A stretch of 64,000 bases of DNA, from contig NZ_CYZX01000016.1 in NCBI RefSeq assembly GCF_001405015.1, positions 1 through 64,000 of the forward strand, read 5' to 3'. This DNA comes from Clostridium disporicum (GTDB taxonomy: Bacteria; Bacillota; Clostridia; Clostridiales; Clostridiaceae). Of this stretch, positions 25,959-34,695 are shown piece after piece. Made by a program: the position numbers and the translations under genes. Numbering within the stretch: the first letter of the stretch is position 1; each line of letters opens with the position of its first letter. Under the pieces are notes generated by a model that saw only the letters and a program-made list of their open reading frames with translations, was not told the origin of the DNA and did not search any database.

Positions 25959-27425
25959 CTAATCAAGTATTTCTCCATTAGATTCAATAACCTTCTTATA
26001 CCACTCAAATGATTTTTTCTTACTTCTTTTTAATGTTCCATTTCCCTTATCATCCATATCAACATAAACAAATCCATACCTCTTCTTCATCTCTCCAGTA
26101 CCAGCTGATACTAAATCAATACATCCCCATGGTGTATATCCCATCAAATCTACTCCATCATATTCAACAGCTTTTTTCATTTCAACTATATGTTTTCTTA
26201 AATAATCTATTCTATATTCATCATTTATTGATCCATTTTCTTCAACATTATCTATTGCCCCTAAACCATTTTCTACTATCATTAATGGTTTTTGATACTT
26301 ATCGTATAATCTATTTAATACTATTCTTATACCTTGAGGATCTATAGGCCATCCCCATTGTGATTCTTCTAAATAAGGATTTTTTACTCCTCCTAATTGA
26401 TTTCCTCCAGTCTTATTCTTATCTTCCTTTGTTGAAACAACACCAGAGTTATAATAACTAAATGCTATATAATCTACTGTACCTGCTTTTAGTATCTCAT
26501 CATCTTCATCCTCTTTTTCTAAGGTTATATTTAATCTTTCTAATTCTTTAAGCTTATAAGATGGATAATATCCTCTAACTTGTACATCTAAATAAAAATC
26601 CTTAAATCCTCTATCTAGTTCCATAGTTTTTATTACATCATTAGGATTGCAAGTTTCAGGGTAAAATAGTATATTTGCTACCATCAATCCTATTTTAAAT
26701 TCTGGATTAATCTTATGGCCTAAAATAACAACCTTTGCACTGCTTAATAATAAATTATAGATAGCTTGTTGTTGCCTCTGTAAATTTGATGCTTCAGTTA
26801 TTCCTAATGTAGTATAATCTCTTAAGAAATTAACCTCATTAAATGTCATCCAATACTTAACCTTATTCTTATATCTATTAAATATAGTCTCACAATATCT
26901 TTCAAAGAAACCAATAGTCTTACGATTTAACCATCCATCATATTCAATAGCTAAATTTAATGGAATATCAAAATGATTAATTGTTACTACAGGTTCAATT
27001 CCATACTTAAGTAATTCATCAAATACATCATCATAGAATTTTAAACCTTCTTCATTTGGTATTTTATTGTCGCCATTTGGAAAAATTCTTGACCAATTTA
27101 TAGACATTCTAAAGCACTTAAATCCCATCTCAGCCATTAATGCAATATCTTCCTTATAATGATTATAAAAATCTGTTGCTACATGACTTGGGTAATATAT
27201 ATTTTCATCTATGTATGCCTTAGCTCCTTTTGGTAAATCTTCAAATCTATTTATAGCCTTTTTTGTTCCATCTTCTAATTCAATTGTTATTTTTCGCGGT
27301 GTATGTTGATCACCATCTGTAATTACATCTGCAGTCGCTAATCCTTTACCTCCACTAATATATCCACCTTCATATTGGTTAGCAGCTGTAGCTCCTCCCC
27401 ATAAAAATCCTTCAGGAAAACTCAT
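25959..27425 (-). CDS. 6-phospho-beta-glucosidase (GH1)
   Basis: A 488-aa glycoside hydrolase family 1 enzyme. FPEGFLWGGATAANQYEGG is the N-terminal GH1 signature, MTFNEVNFL has the acid/base Glu, and LMIVENGLGA the nucleophile Glu. It would hydrolyse phosphorylated cellobiose or aryl-glucosides delivered by the PTS. It follows the PTS IIC gene after about 90 bases with a hairpin between them, and precedes the AraC regulator. A phospho-sugar substrate is inferred from the PTS context. Confidence 0.92.
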   Translation of the reverse strand: MSFPEGFLWGGATAANQYEGGYISGGKGLATADVITDGDQHTPRKITIELEDGTKKAINRFEDLPKGAKAYIDENIYYPSHVATDFYNHYKEDIALMAEMGFKCFRMSINWSRIFPNGDNKIPNEEGLKFYDDVFDELLKYGIEPVVTINHFDIPLNLAIEYDGWLNRKTIGFFERYCETIFNRYKNKVKYWMTFNEVNFLRDYTTLGITEASNLQRQQQAIYNLLLSSAKVVILGHKINPEFKIGLMVANILFYPETCNPNDVIKTMELDRGFKDFYLDVQVRGYYPSYKLKELERLNITLEKEDEDDEILKAGTVDYIAFSYYNSGVVSTKEDKNKTGGNQLGGVKNPYLEESQWGWPIDPQGIRIVLNRLYDKYQKPLMIVENGLGAIDNVEENGSINDEYRIDYLRKHIVEMKKAVEYDGVDLMGYTPWGCIDLVSAGTGEMKKRYGFVYVDMDDKGNGTLKRSKKKSFEWYKKVIESNGEILD

Positions 27426-27471
27426 AATAATACTCCTCTCACCATTTTAAATTTCAATATTCAATATAAAG

Positions 27472-27502
27472 AAAGGTTGAATTAATAAAAATTCAACTTT
27501 TC
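27472..27502 (-). terminator. Hairpin between PTS IIC and GH1 gene
   Basis: AAAGTTGAATT / AATTCAACCTTT stem in the minus-strand transcript, then T-rich sequence. It may be a partial terminator that sets the ratio of permease to enzyme. Confidence 0.55.
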
Positions 27503-27517
27503 TTTATTCCTTTTATA

Positions 27518-28822
27518 TTAATCAGCAGCAATTTCACTTGCCTTTAACATTTCTTGTTCATCTTTATAAGCATTAGCATCATCTACCATAAAGAATGGTA
27601 AGTACATTAAGAAATGAATTGTTACTGATACTCCCCATATTAATAATAGATTTAATCCACCACTCATTACTGAACTAACAAATCCAGGAGTAACCCATGG
27701 TAAAGATATAGTTGGATTTAATGTCACTGGTAGAATATTAACTAATAATATTGCTACAGCCCCAGATGCTAAAGATGTAAATACCATTGGAATAAAGTAT
27801 AGTGGGTTTAACATTGTTGGGAATCCAAAAATAATTGGTTCATTAATATTAAATATATTTGCTGGTATAACTAACTTTCTCATTGATTTATACTTTTCAG
27901 ATTTTGCAAACAACGTCGCAATACATAATCCTAAAGTATTACCGTTTCCTCCAACATATACTGCCGCACCTACTATAGAGAATGTTAAGTATGGTAATGC
28001 TTGTCCTGCTAAGAAAGCTTCTGTATTTGCAGTACCTGCTGCCATTAAAACTGGTATATAACAACTCAATATAGGACTTGGATGAATCCCAAAGAACCAA
28101 CATAAATTCATAAAACAATACATAAAAATCAATGCCCAAGGTGATGTACCAAAATACATAACTGGCTTAGAAATTACCTCTGTTATAAATGTAAATATAT
28201 CTCCATATGATGTTAAAGAAATACCCCATTTAATCATGAATACCCCAAAGAATAAGATCATTGCAACAAATGTTGGTGCTAATGAATCAGCAACCATAGG
28301 TGGTACTGAATCCGGAAGTTTTAATTTTAAGTTTTTATTCATTAATTTACAAAAAATCCAAGGTGTTAATAGACCTACGATCATAGCAACAAAAATACCA
28401 TTGCTTCCCATATTACTTGTCAACAATGACGTAGCCATAACTCCATCAATTTCTGAAGTTTTAATTGGCATTAATGTAATAAATACTGCTGCTGATACTA
28501 CTGCTCCTGTGATAGCATTTTTTCCTTCAATCTTTGTATAGTTATAAGAAATACTTATAACTACATAAATAGCTAATAATGATAACGTTAATGATATAAA
28601 ATCTTGTGCAACTTGATATAGTCCCATACTTACTAAGAAATTTTGCCATGGAGTAATAGGTAGATTTCCTAATACTGCAATTGCTGCTGTTCCTAAAGAA
28701 ATTGGCATAGTTGCCATAAACCCAGCTGTTAATGCTCTTATAAACTTATTAGTTGATACTACATTAGCAAAAGGTCCCATTACTTTTTCTATTCCGCTTT
28801 GAAATTTGTCAAAAAAACTCAT
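27518..28822 (-). CDS. celB: PTS IIC permease, lactose/cellobiose (Lac) family
   Basis: A 434-aa membrane protein with about ten helices, of the CelB/LacE IIC type. MSFFDKFQSGIEKVMGPFANVVSTNKFIRAL is the usual CelB start; FGIHPSPILSCY and NINEPIIFGFP (NEP motif, substrate site) are conserved. IIA and IIB are not encoded nearby and must come from elsewhere. It is the first gene of the operon IIC-GH1-araC-ROK-esterase for uptake and splitting of a beta-glucoside. A cre-like site lies just upstream. SD is AAAGGGGG before the ATG. Confidence 0.9.
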   Translation of the reverse strand: MSFFDKFQSGIEKVMGPFANVVSTNKFIRALTAGFMATMPISLGTAAIAVLGNLPITPWQNFLVSMGLYQVAQDFISLTLSLLAIYVVISISYNYTKIEGKNAITGAVVSAAVFITLMPIKTSEIDGVMATSLLTSNMGSNGIFVAMIVGLLTPWIFCKLMNKNLKLKLPDSVPPMVADSLAPTFVAMILFFGVFMIKWGISLTSYGDIFTFITEVISKPVMYFGTSPWALIFMYCFMNLCWFFGIHPSPILSCYIPVLMAAGTANTEAFLAGQALPYLTFSIVGAAVYVGGNGNTLGLCIATLFAKSEKYKSMRKLVIPANIFNINEPIIFGFPTMLNPLYFIPMVFTSLASGAVAILLVNILPVTLNPTISLPWVTPGFVSSVMSGGLNLLLIWGVSVTIHFLMYLPFFMVDDANAYKDEQEMLKASEIAAD

Positions 28823-28860
28823 TTTTTTCTCCCCCTTTTATTTGTTTACAATTTAAATTT

Positions 28861-28874
28861 TAATATCGTTTACA
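28861..28874 (-). promoter_or_regulatory. Candidate cre (CcpA) site before celB
   Basis: Minus strand TGTAAACGATATTA matches the cre consensus TGWAARCGYTWNCW except at two positions. It lies 40 bases before the celB start, a position where CcpA would block transcription. Confidence 0.5.
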
Positions 28875-29015
28875 TATATTGGGTATGTGATTTTTCAAAA
28901 AAAGACCTTAAAAAATTAAAACCTTTACTTAAATTATATATTATACAAATATGTTGTTTTTTCAAAAAGTGAAATTTTCATACAACTTTACTTATATTCG
29001 AATTCTTACTTATAT

Positions 29016-29056
29016 AAAAAAAATCCACAATCCTTTTTATTAAGGTTGTGGATTTT
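29016..29056 (-). terminator. Terminator after tRNA-Arg
   Basis: AAATCCACAA (29021-29030) pairs with TTGTGGATTT (29046-29055); the minus strand continues with T. Confidence 0.8.
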
Positions 29057-29059
29057 TAC

Positions 29060-29134
29060 TGGTACTCCCAACAGGAATCGAACCTGTATCTATCCCTTAG
29101 GAGGGGACTATTCTATCCATTGAACTATGAGAGC
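29060..29134 (-). tRNA. tRNA-Arg (CCT)
   Basis: A 75-base tRNA. Anticodon loop CTCCTAA gives CCT; the T-arm GGTTCGATTCC and encoded CCA are present. It is a single gene with its own terminator. Confidence 0.93.
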
Positions 29135-29198
29135 ACACTAGCTAAATATATTTTATTACATCTATTTATATATGTCAAATTTTTCTACTTTGCCTATT

Positions 29199-29972
29199 TT
29201 ACATATTTATCATCTTAGAATCTTTGATATTAATCACATTATCTTTAATTAAGAATATTATAATAAAATTATTATATATTGGTGTAGGAATTCCTATTTT
29301 TAGTCCTATAGCTACTTCATATTCATCTTGTAAATAATCATCTTTATTTATTTTTTTAGAATATAATAACTCTGCATCTCTCAAACAATAAGTAGCGTCT
29401 CTACCAGCAAAAATATTTACCTGAATTTTTATATATAGTGCTAACACTCTTATTAAAGCTTCTTCTATTTCATTATTTTTAGTATCTCTTACATGTAATT
29501 TTGATATACCCTTATTACATCTACTATAATCACCTAAATAATCTAAAACTATTCCCCACTCTTCAACCTTGTTGTATTTAGGTGTATCTGACTTAAAACT
29601 AACTATAACCTTAGCTTTATATAACTCCGAATTTTCTTTTAAGAATTCTTTATCTCCATAAACTATTGCCTTTAACGCTAATGGAAGCTCTTCTCTAAAA
29701 ATCTTATCTCTAATAATAGTTTTAGACAAATCTGAATCTAAACTTATTTGAAGATATACTTTTAATATATATCTCCCATCACTCTCTTTCCATTCAGCTA
29801 ATACTTCATCTCTTGTTTCATTTGTTTTTTCATAGTTATATTTTTTATCTATAGTTAAAAATAAATCTGCTGTTTCATCAGAATGAGTTAATGTATATTT
29901 TCTATCTTTTTTATTGTTGATATCTATGTCTTTATATTCTACAAATAATTTTTCCGGAATAAATTTAGACAC
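29199..29972 (-). CDS. STAY-GREEN (SGR) family protein
   Basis: A 257-aa protein homologous to plant STAY-GREEN, the enzyme that removes Mg from chlorophyll a. The matching segments are KYTLTHSDETADLFLTID (about 26-43), RDEVLAEWK, then IFREELPLALKAIVYGDKEF, and KYNKVEEWGIVLDYLGDY. In the plant proteins the same blocks occur in the same order. Bacterial homologues with Mg-dechelatase activity have been reported, but the role in an anaerobe without chlorophyll is unknown. I choose the GTG at 29972, which has a GAGGAG SD 7 bases upstream; an ATG 12 codons earlier has no SD. It reads alone. Confidence 0.78.
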   Translation of the reverse strand: MSKFIPEKLFVEYKDIDINNKKDRKYTLTHSDETADLFLTIDKKYNYEKTNETRDEVLAEWKESDGRYILKVYLQISLDSDLSKTIIRDKIFREELPLALKAIVYGDKEFLKENSELYKAKVIVSFKSDTPKYNKVEEWGIVLDYLGDYSRCNKGISKLHVRDTKNNEIEEALIRVLALYIKIQVNIFAGRDATYCLRDAELLYSKKINKDDYLQDEYEVAIGLKIGIPTPIYNNFIIIFLIKDNVINIKDSKMINM

Positions 29973-30202
29973 TTTAAGTCTCCTCTTATAATTTTTAGTT
30001 AATTTCATTATATGTTTTTAAAATTTATTGTTCACTACAAATATTATCCTTTATTTTTGGTTTAATTTGGTCTTTAAAATTTAAAAAAGTTGCTATTTTC
30101 AAAGCTTTATAACTATACTTTCAACCAATAAAAGCATAGATTTTAAATTTTACTTATAGTATACTTTAAATAAGTTTATAAATTTAAGGGGTTGAATTGA
30201 AT

Positions 30203-30925
30203 ATGATTAGAACTATAATTTGGTTTATTTGGTTTGCTATTAGTTTAATAATAAGCATACCTTTTGTTTTTAGAGTTAACTACTTAATAAAAAAAGATAG
30301 AATTGAAGAAAGTAAGAAACTTATTCATAAATGCACAAGTCTTTGGGCTAAATCACTATTGAAAATAGCTGGTGTAAAAATAAATGTTAATGGTATTGAA
30401 AATATACCTAATGATAAAACTGTATTATTCATAGGTAATCATCAAGGTAACTTTGATATTCCAATATATCTTTCTACTATGCCTATATTAATAGGTTTTG
30501 TTGCTAAAATAGAAACTGAAAAAATTCCACTAGTTAGAACTTGGATGAGATTAATGAAGTGCGTGTTCATGGATAGAAGCAGTCTTAGAAAATCTAGCGA
30601 AGCTATCATTCATGGAATTAAAAATCTTAAAGCCGGTTATAATATGGTTATTTTCCCTGAAGGTACAAGAAGTCGTGGGGATAAAACTGGTGAATTTAAA
30701 GCTGGCAGCTTTAAATTAGCTACAAAATCAAAAGTTCCAGTTATACCTGTAACTATGAATGGTTCTTATAAAATCATGGAACATGGTAATGGACCTTGGA
30801 TCAAACCTGCAAATGTAGATCTAACAATTCATGCTCCAATTGATACTTCTTCATTAACTAAAGAGGAAATTGATAATTTACCATCTAAAATTGAAGAAAT
30901 AATTTGTTCAAAATTACCTAAGTAA
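30203..30925 (+). CDS. plsC: 1-acyl-sn-glycerol-3-phosphate acyltransferase
   Basis: A 240-aa membrane-bound acyltransferase that makes phosphatidic acid. The N-terminus is a membrane helix (about 3-24). Catalytic motif I is GNHQGNFDIP (NHxxxxD), motif III is FPEGTRSRG and motif IV VIPVTMNGS. A TTG two codons upstream is an alternative start, both lying behind an AAGGGG SD. It is followed by a strong terminator. Confidence 0.92.
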   Translation: MIRTIIWFIWFAISLIISIPFVFRVNYLIKKDRIEESKKLIHKCTSLWAKSLLKIAGVKINVNGIENIPNDKTVLFIGNHQGNFDIPIYLSTMPILIGFVAKIETEKIPLVRTWMRLMKCVFMDRSSLRKSSEAIIHGIKNLKAGYNMVIFPEGTRSRGDKTGEFKAGSFKLATKSKVPVIPVTMNGSYKIMEHGNGPWIKPANVDLTIHAPIDTSSLTKEEIDNLPSKIEEIICSKLPK

Positions 30926-30931
30926 TTTAAA

Positions 30932-30960
30932 AATGGCTTGAATATTCAAGTCATTTTTTT
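30932..30960 (+). terminator. Terminator after plsC
   Basis: AATGGCTTGAA pairs with TTCAAGTCATT, then T7. Confidence 0.85.
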
Positions 30961-31316
30961 ATAAAAAAATAGAGTAAATGGCATTTCAAATACCATTTAC
31001 TCTTAATGACACAATAACACAATAGTCTATTTGGTTATTAATAAATAGCTATCTCGCTTTATTATTTTAAATGTTTATTTTTAAATGTCAAACCTATATT
31101 CTTACCTTCAATTACTTTTTATGTAAATGACAACGTTTTCTATGGTATTTCTGATATTATTTTTTTATTTTACAATAAATACTTGATGCATAAACTTAGA
31201 TTTTACTATATACTTAGTAAAGTCGATAAAAAGTAACGTAATTTAAATTGATTTAAATATATAGGTTTTTAACTCTAGAGAAATAGTAATTAACATAAAT
31301 AAGAAAGAGGTATTAT
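30961..31316. other. Leader region before the DEAD-box helicase
   Basis: This 356-base stretch has no gene. It holds a second hairpin, AGAGTAAATGG / CCATTTACTCT (30971-31003), with no T tail. The rest probably contains the helicase promoter and a long 5' leader, as is common for cold-inducible RNA helicases, but nothing specific is recognised. Confidence 0.45.
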
Positions 31317-32945
31317 ATGACAAATTTAACATTTAAAGATTTAGGATTAAGAGAAGGTTTATTAAGAGCTATAGATGATTTAGGCTTCACATCACCATCT
31401 CCAATCCAAGCAGAAAGTCTTCCTGTAACTTTACAAGGCTTTGACATAATAGGTCAAGCTCAAACAGGAACTGGTAAAACTGCTGCATTTGGTTGTGCGA
31501 TAATAAACAACATAAAAAATAGAGATTCAATAGCTTCTATAATATTAGCACCTACAAGAGAATTAGCACTACAAGTTCATGATGAGTTAATTAAATTAAC
31601 AAAGTACGAAAAACTTAACATAGTTGCTGTATACGGTGGAGCACCTATTCATCATCAAGCTAGAGACTTAAAAAGAGCTAATATTGTAGTAGGAACTCCT
31701 GGTAGAGTATTAGACCATATTAGAAGAGGAAATTTACCATTAGATAAAGTAGAAGTTTTTGTTTTAGATGAAGCTGATGAAATGTTAAACATGGGATTCA
31801 TTGATGACATGGAAGAAATCATGAAGAGTATTCCTGAAGAAAGACAAACTTTATTATTCTCAGCTACAATGCCAGCACCAATAAAAAAATTAACTAAGAA
31901 ATACTTAAAAGATGATGCTAAACATATAGCTATTGCTAAAACAGAAATGACTGCATCAAAAATAACTCAATACTTCTACGAAGTTCATGGAGATCAAAGA
32001 TTTGAAGCTCTTTGCAGACTTATAGACTTTGATATGCCACAATCATCAATCATCTTCTGTAGAACTAAAAAAGGTGTAGATGATTTAGTAACAGCTATGC
32101 AAAGCAGAGGTTACATGGTTGAAGGTATGCACGGAGATATGTCTCAAGTTCAAAGAATGAAAACTTTAAAGAAATTCAAAGATGGAGCTTTAAAATTCTT
32201 AGTAGCTACTGATGTTGCTGCAAGAGGTATAGACGTTGAAGGTGTAACTCACGTAATTAACTATGAATTACCACAAGATATCGAATCTTATGTACATAGA
32301 ATAGGTAGAACTGGTAGAGCTGGTAGAGAAGGAACTGCTTACAGCATAATCACTCCAAGAGAATTTGGATACTTAAGACAAATTCGTAATACAACTAAGA
32401 GTGATATCATAAAGAAATCTGTACCTACAGTTCAAGAAATATACAACAATAAGTTTGCTAATATGATAAATGAAGTTAGCTCAATAATTGATGCTAAAGA
32501 TTATGATAAGTTTGTAGATGTTGCTAAAGAATTAAATGAAAGATATGATGCAGTTGAAGTTATTGCTTCATTAATGAAGAGTCAATTTGATACTAACCTT
32601 TCATTTGACTATTCAACAGATGCTTTAGTTGCACCTAAGAGTCAAGACGTAAGATTATTCTTCTCAGCTGGTAAGAGAGATGGATTAACAATAAAGAATT
32701 TAATAAATTACATAAAAGATAATGCTAAAGTTGGAGCTTCTCAAATAAGAAATGTTGATATAATGGAAAACTTCACATTTGTAAATGTTGATGAAGCAAT
32801 CCACCAACAAGTATTAACTAAATGTTCAGGAAACAAGATTAATAAGAGAAAGATAAACGTTGAAGTAGCTACTGGTTCAAAAGGAAAAGGTGGCAAAAGT
32901 GGCGGTAAAAATAAAGGATTCAACAGAGATAGAAAAAATAAATAA
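31317..32945 (+). CDS. DEAD-box ATP-dependent RNA helicase with DbpA-type domain
   Basis: A 542-aa helicase. The Q motif is FTSPSPIQAESLP, motif I is AQTGTGKTAA (about 45-54), motif II is VLDEADEML, motif III is SAT and motif VI is HRIGRTGRAGREG. A DbpA-like RNA-binding domain (about 440-520, VRLFFSAGKRDGLTIKNLINYI) and a basic Gly/Lys-rich tail follow. DbpA domains bind 23S rRNA, so a role in ribosome assembly or cold adaptation is likely. SD AAAGAGG. It shares a bidirectional terminator with the convergent small gene. Confidence 0.93.
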   Translation: MTNLTFKDLGLREGLLRAIDDLGFTSPSPIQAESLPVTLQGFDIIGQAQTGTGKTAAFGCAIINNIKNRDSIASIILAPTRELALQVHDELIKLTKYEKLNIVAVYGGAPIHHQARDLKRANIVVGTPGRVLDHIRRGNLPLDKVEVFVLDEADEMLNMGFIDDMEEIMKSIPEERQTLLFSATMPAPIKKLTKKYLKDDAKHIAIAKTEMTASKITQYFYEVHGDQRFEALCRLIDFDMPQSSIIFCRTKKGVDDLVTAMQSRGYMVEGMHGDMSQVQRMKTLKKFKDGALKFLVATDVAARGIDVEGVTHVINYELPQDIESYVHRIGRTGRAGREGTAYSIITPREFGYLRQIRNTTKSDIIKKSVPTVQEIYNNKFANMINEVSSIIDAKDYDKFVDVAKELNERYDAVEVIASLMKSQFDTNLSFDYSTDALVAPKSQDVRLFFSAGKRDGLTIKNLINYIKDNAKVGASQIRNVDIMENFTFVNVDEAIHQQVLTKCSGNKINKRKINVEVATGSKGKGGKSGGKNKGFNRDRKNK

Positions 32946-32956
32946 TAACATAAATT

Positions 32957-32996
32957 AAAGCTAAAGAAGTGTTTTATCACTTCTTTAGCTTTTTGT
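32957..32996. terminator. Bidirectional terminator after the helicase
   Basis: AAAGCTAAAGAAGTG pairs with CACTTCTTTAGCTTT around six bases. It overlaps the stop of the convergent 101-aa gene. Confidence 0.85.
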
Positions 32997-33282
32997 TTAC
33001 ACCTTCTATTAAGTAAGTTAAATGTTCCACATCTGCTTTAGCTCTTTTAAGCATCTTAGTTCTTTCTTCAGCCTTCTGAATAGCTTCTTTTGCTTCTTCA
33101 AAATCTTTTGCTTTGATTGATTTATTTGCATATTCTATTAAATAATCTATTTTTAGTACCATTTCAGCTAGGTCTTCTCTACCATCATTAACCAAATCTA
33201 ATAAAAGACTATATATTTTTGGTGACGTTTTTTGTTTTGCATCTCTTAATAAATCATTATTCTTGCTAGTTATTTTTCCCAT
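32977..33282 (-). CDS. Small helical protein of unknown function
   Basis: A 101-aa, strongly charged, all-helical protein. Residues about 25-70 (LLLDLVNDGREDLAEMVLKID, then YANKSIKAKDFEEAKEAIQKAEERT) look like a helix-turn-helix pair of the TPR/coiled-coil sort. There is no signal peptide or membrane segment. SD is GGAGG before the ATG, so it is likely a real gene. No family is recognised. Confidence 0.65.
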   Translation of the reverse strand: MGKITSKNNDLLRDAKQKTSPKIYSLLLDLVNDGREDLAEMVLKIDYLIEYANKSIKAKDFEEAKEAIQKAEERTKMLKRAKADVEHLTYLIEGVNKKLKK

Positions 33283-34036
33283 AAAAATTCCTCCAATTTA
33301 TCCTTAACTATATTTTTGTCTTTTTTGATAAATTATATTTATTACAACATATTATTCAGAATAGTACAACCTATTTAAGATAATTTAAAAACTTTTATAT
33401 AAGCATAAAATCATCTCCAAGAATATTATTCAGAATATTCATTATATTAAAATATATTAATATTATAATTTCATTTTTTATTTTTTCGCTTCTCTCATTT
33501 GTATTTAACCCCAAAATATTTAATTAATAATTTTTTATTATATTACTATAAAAACAACTTTTTATTTATTAAATAAATCATTTAAAACTATATTTTATAT
33601 AATTTTACTATTTTTTATGATTTTATAATACATTTGATTCTATATTATTCAACCTATCTATACTTTTGTTTTAAAATTATTTTTCTGAAAATTGAAGTAT
33701 TTTTTTATATTTATTTCTTTGTAAATATATGTTATGTAATTTAATGTAATTAATTCTATAACTTTCATATTTTTGCTTGCATATATTATAAAAACAGATG
33801 GAGCAAATTATATTATATTTTTACATGAAATTTATGGTTATTACATTATTATCCATAATATTTCTTATTTCGATATTTTTATAAAGTAAAAAATCATAAT
33901 TTTTAAACACACTATGATTATATTTTTAATACATATAATTATAATAGATGTTTATGATTATTTTTAATAAGGTTAGATTATATTTTTCTTTTAATAAAAT
34001 CATGTTTAATTAAAATATTATATAAAATCTATAAAA
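33283..34036. other. Extremely AT-rich gene-free stretch
   Basis: More than 750 bases with very few G or C and no ORF in any frame. A direct repeat TATTATTCAGAATA occurs at about 33348 and 33425. No hairpin with T tail, tRNA or homology to neighbours could be seen. It may be a decayed gene or an AT-rich protein-binding region. Confidence 0.5.
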
Positions 34037-34069
34037 AAAAGACTAAGTTAATTGAATTACTTAGTTTTA
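34037..34069 (-). terminator. Terminator after phnA
   Basis: Minus strand: AACTAAGTAATT / AATTAACTTAGTC imperfect stem followed by TTTTTTT. Confidence 0.65.
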
Positions 34070-34106
34070 AATAAACAAGATAGTTCAAATAGCTTAGTCT
34101 TATTAA

Positions 34107-34448
34107 TTATAACTTTTTAACAAATTCAGATTTTAAGCTCATAGCTCCAAATCCATCAATTTTACAGTCTATATTGTGGTCTCCATCTACTAAACGTATA
34201 TTTTTAACCTTTGTACCAGCTTTTAAAGCAGATGAGGCACCTTTTACTTTAAGGTCTTTTATTATTGTAACAGAATCACCATCTTTTAAGATATTTCCAT
34301 TAGCATCTTTAACAACTAACTCATCCTCATTATTTTCACTTACAGAATGTGTATTCCACTCATGTCCGCATTCTGGACAAATAAATAGATTTCCGTCTTC
34401 ATAAGTATATTCTGAATTACATTTTGGGCAATTTGGTAGATTATCCAT
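34107..34448 (-). CDS. phnA: PhnA/YjdM family zinc-ribbon protein
   Basis: A 113-aa protein. The N-terminal zinc ribbon is CPKCNSEYTYEDGNLFICPECGHEW (Cys8, 11, 26, 29 region). The C-terminal domain has VKDANGNILKDGDSVTIIKDLKVKG and DHNIDCKIDGFGAMSLKSEFVKK, the usual PhnA core. Despite the old name (alkylphosphonate utilisation), its function is not established. SD GGAGGAAAG. It is a single-gene unit with a terminator. Confidence 0.9.
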   Translation of the reverse strand: MDNLPNCPKCNSEYTYEDGNLFICPECGHEWNTHSVSENNEDELVVKDANGNILKDGDSVTIIKDLKVKGASSALKAGTKVKNIRLVDGDHNIDCKIDGFGAMSLKSEFVKKL

Positions 34449-34695
34449 AATTCACTTTCCTCCACTTGTAAATAAATTTATTGTTATTCCTCATTTATAA
34501 ACTAATAATACTAATTTAATAAAATTAATACGAGGAACTAATTGTAGGTCTTTATGATATCATAGTCTATTAATAATGACAAACCTTAACGTTTAGTCTA
34601 GTTTTTGCATTTTTAAAATAATTTATTAACCTTATACGCCCTAAATAAATAATATAGATTATAACCTAATTTAATATTTATGGGCGGTGATTAAA

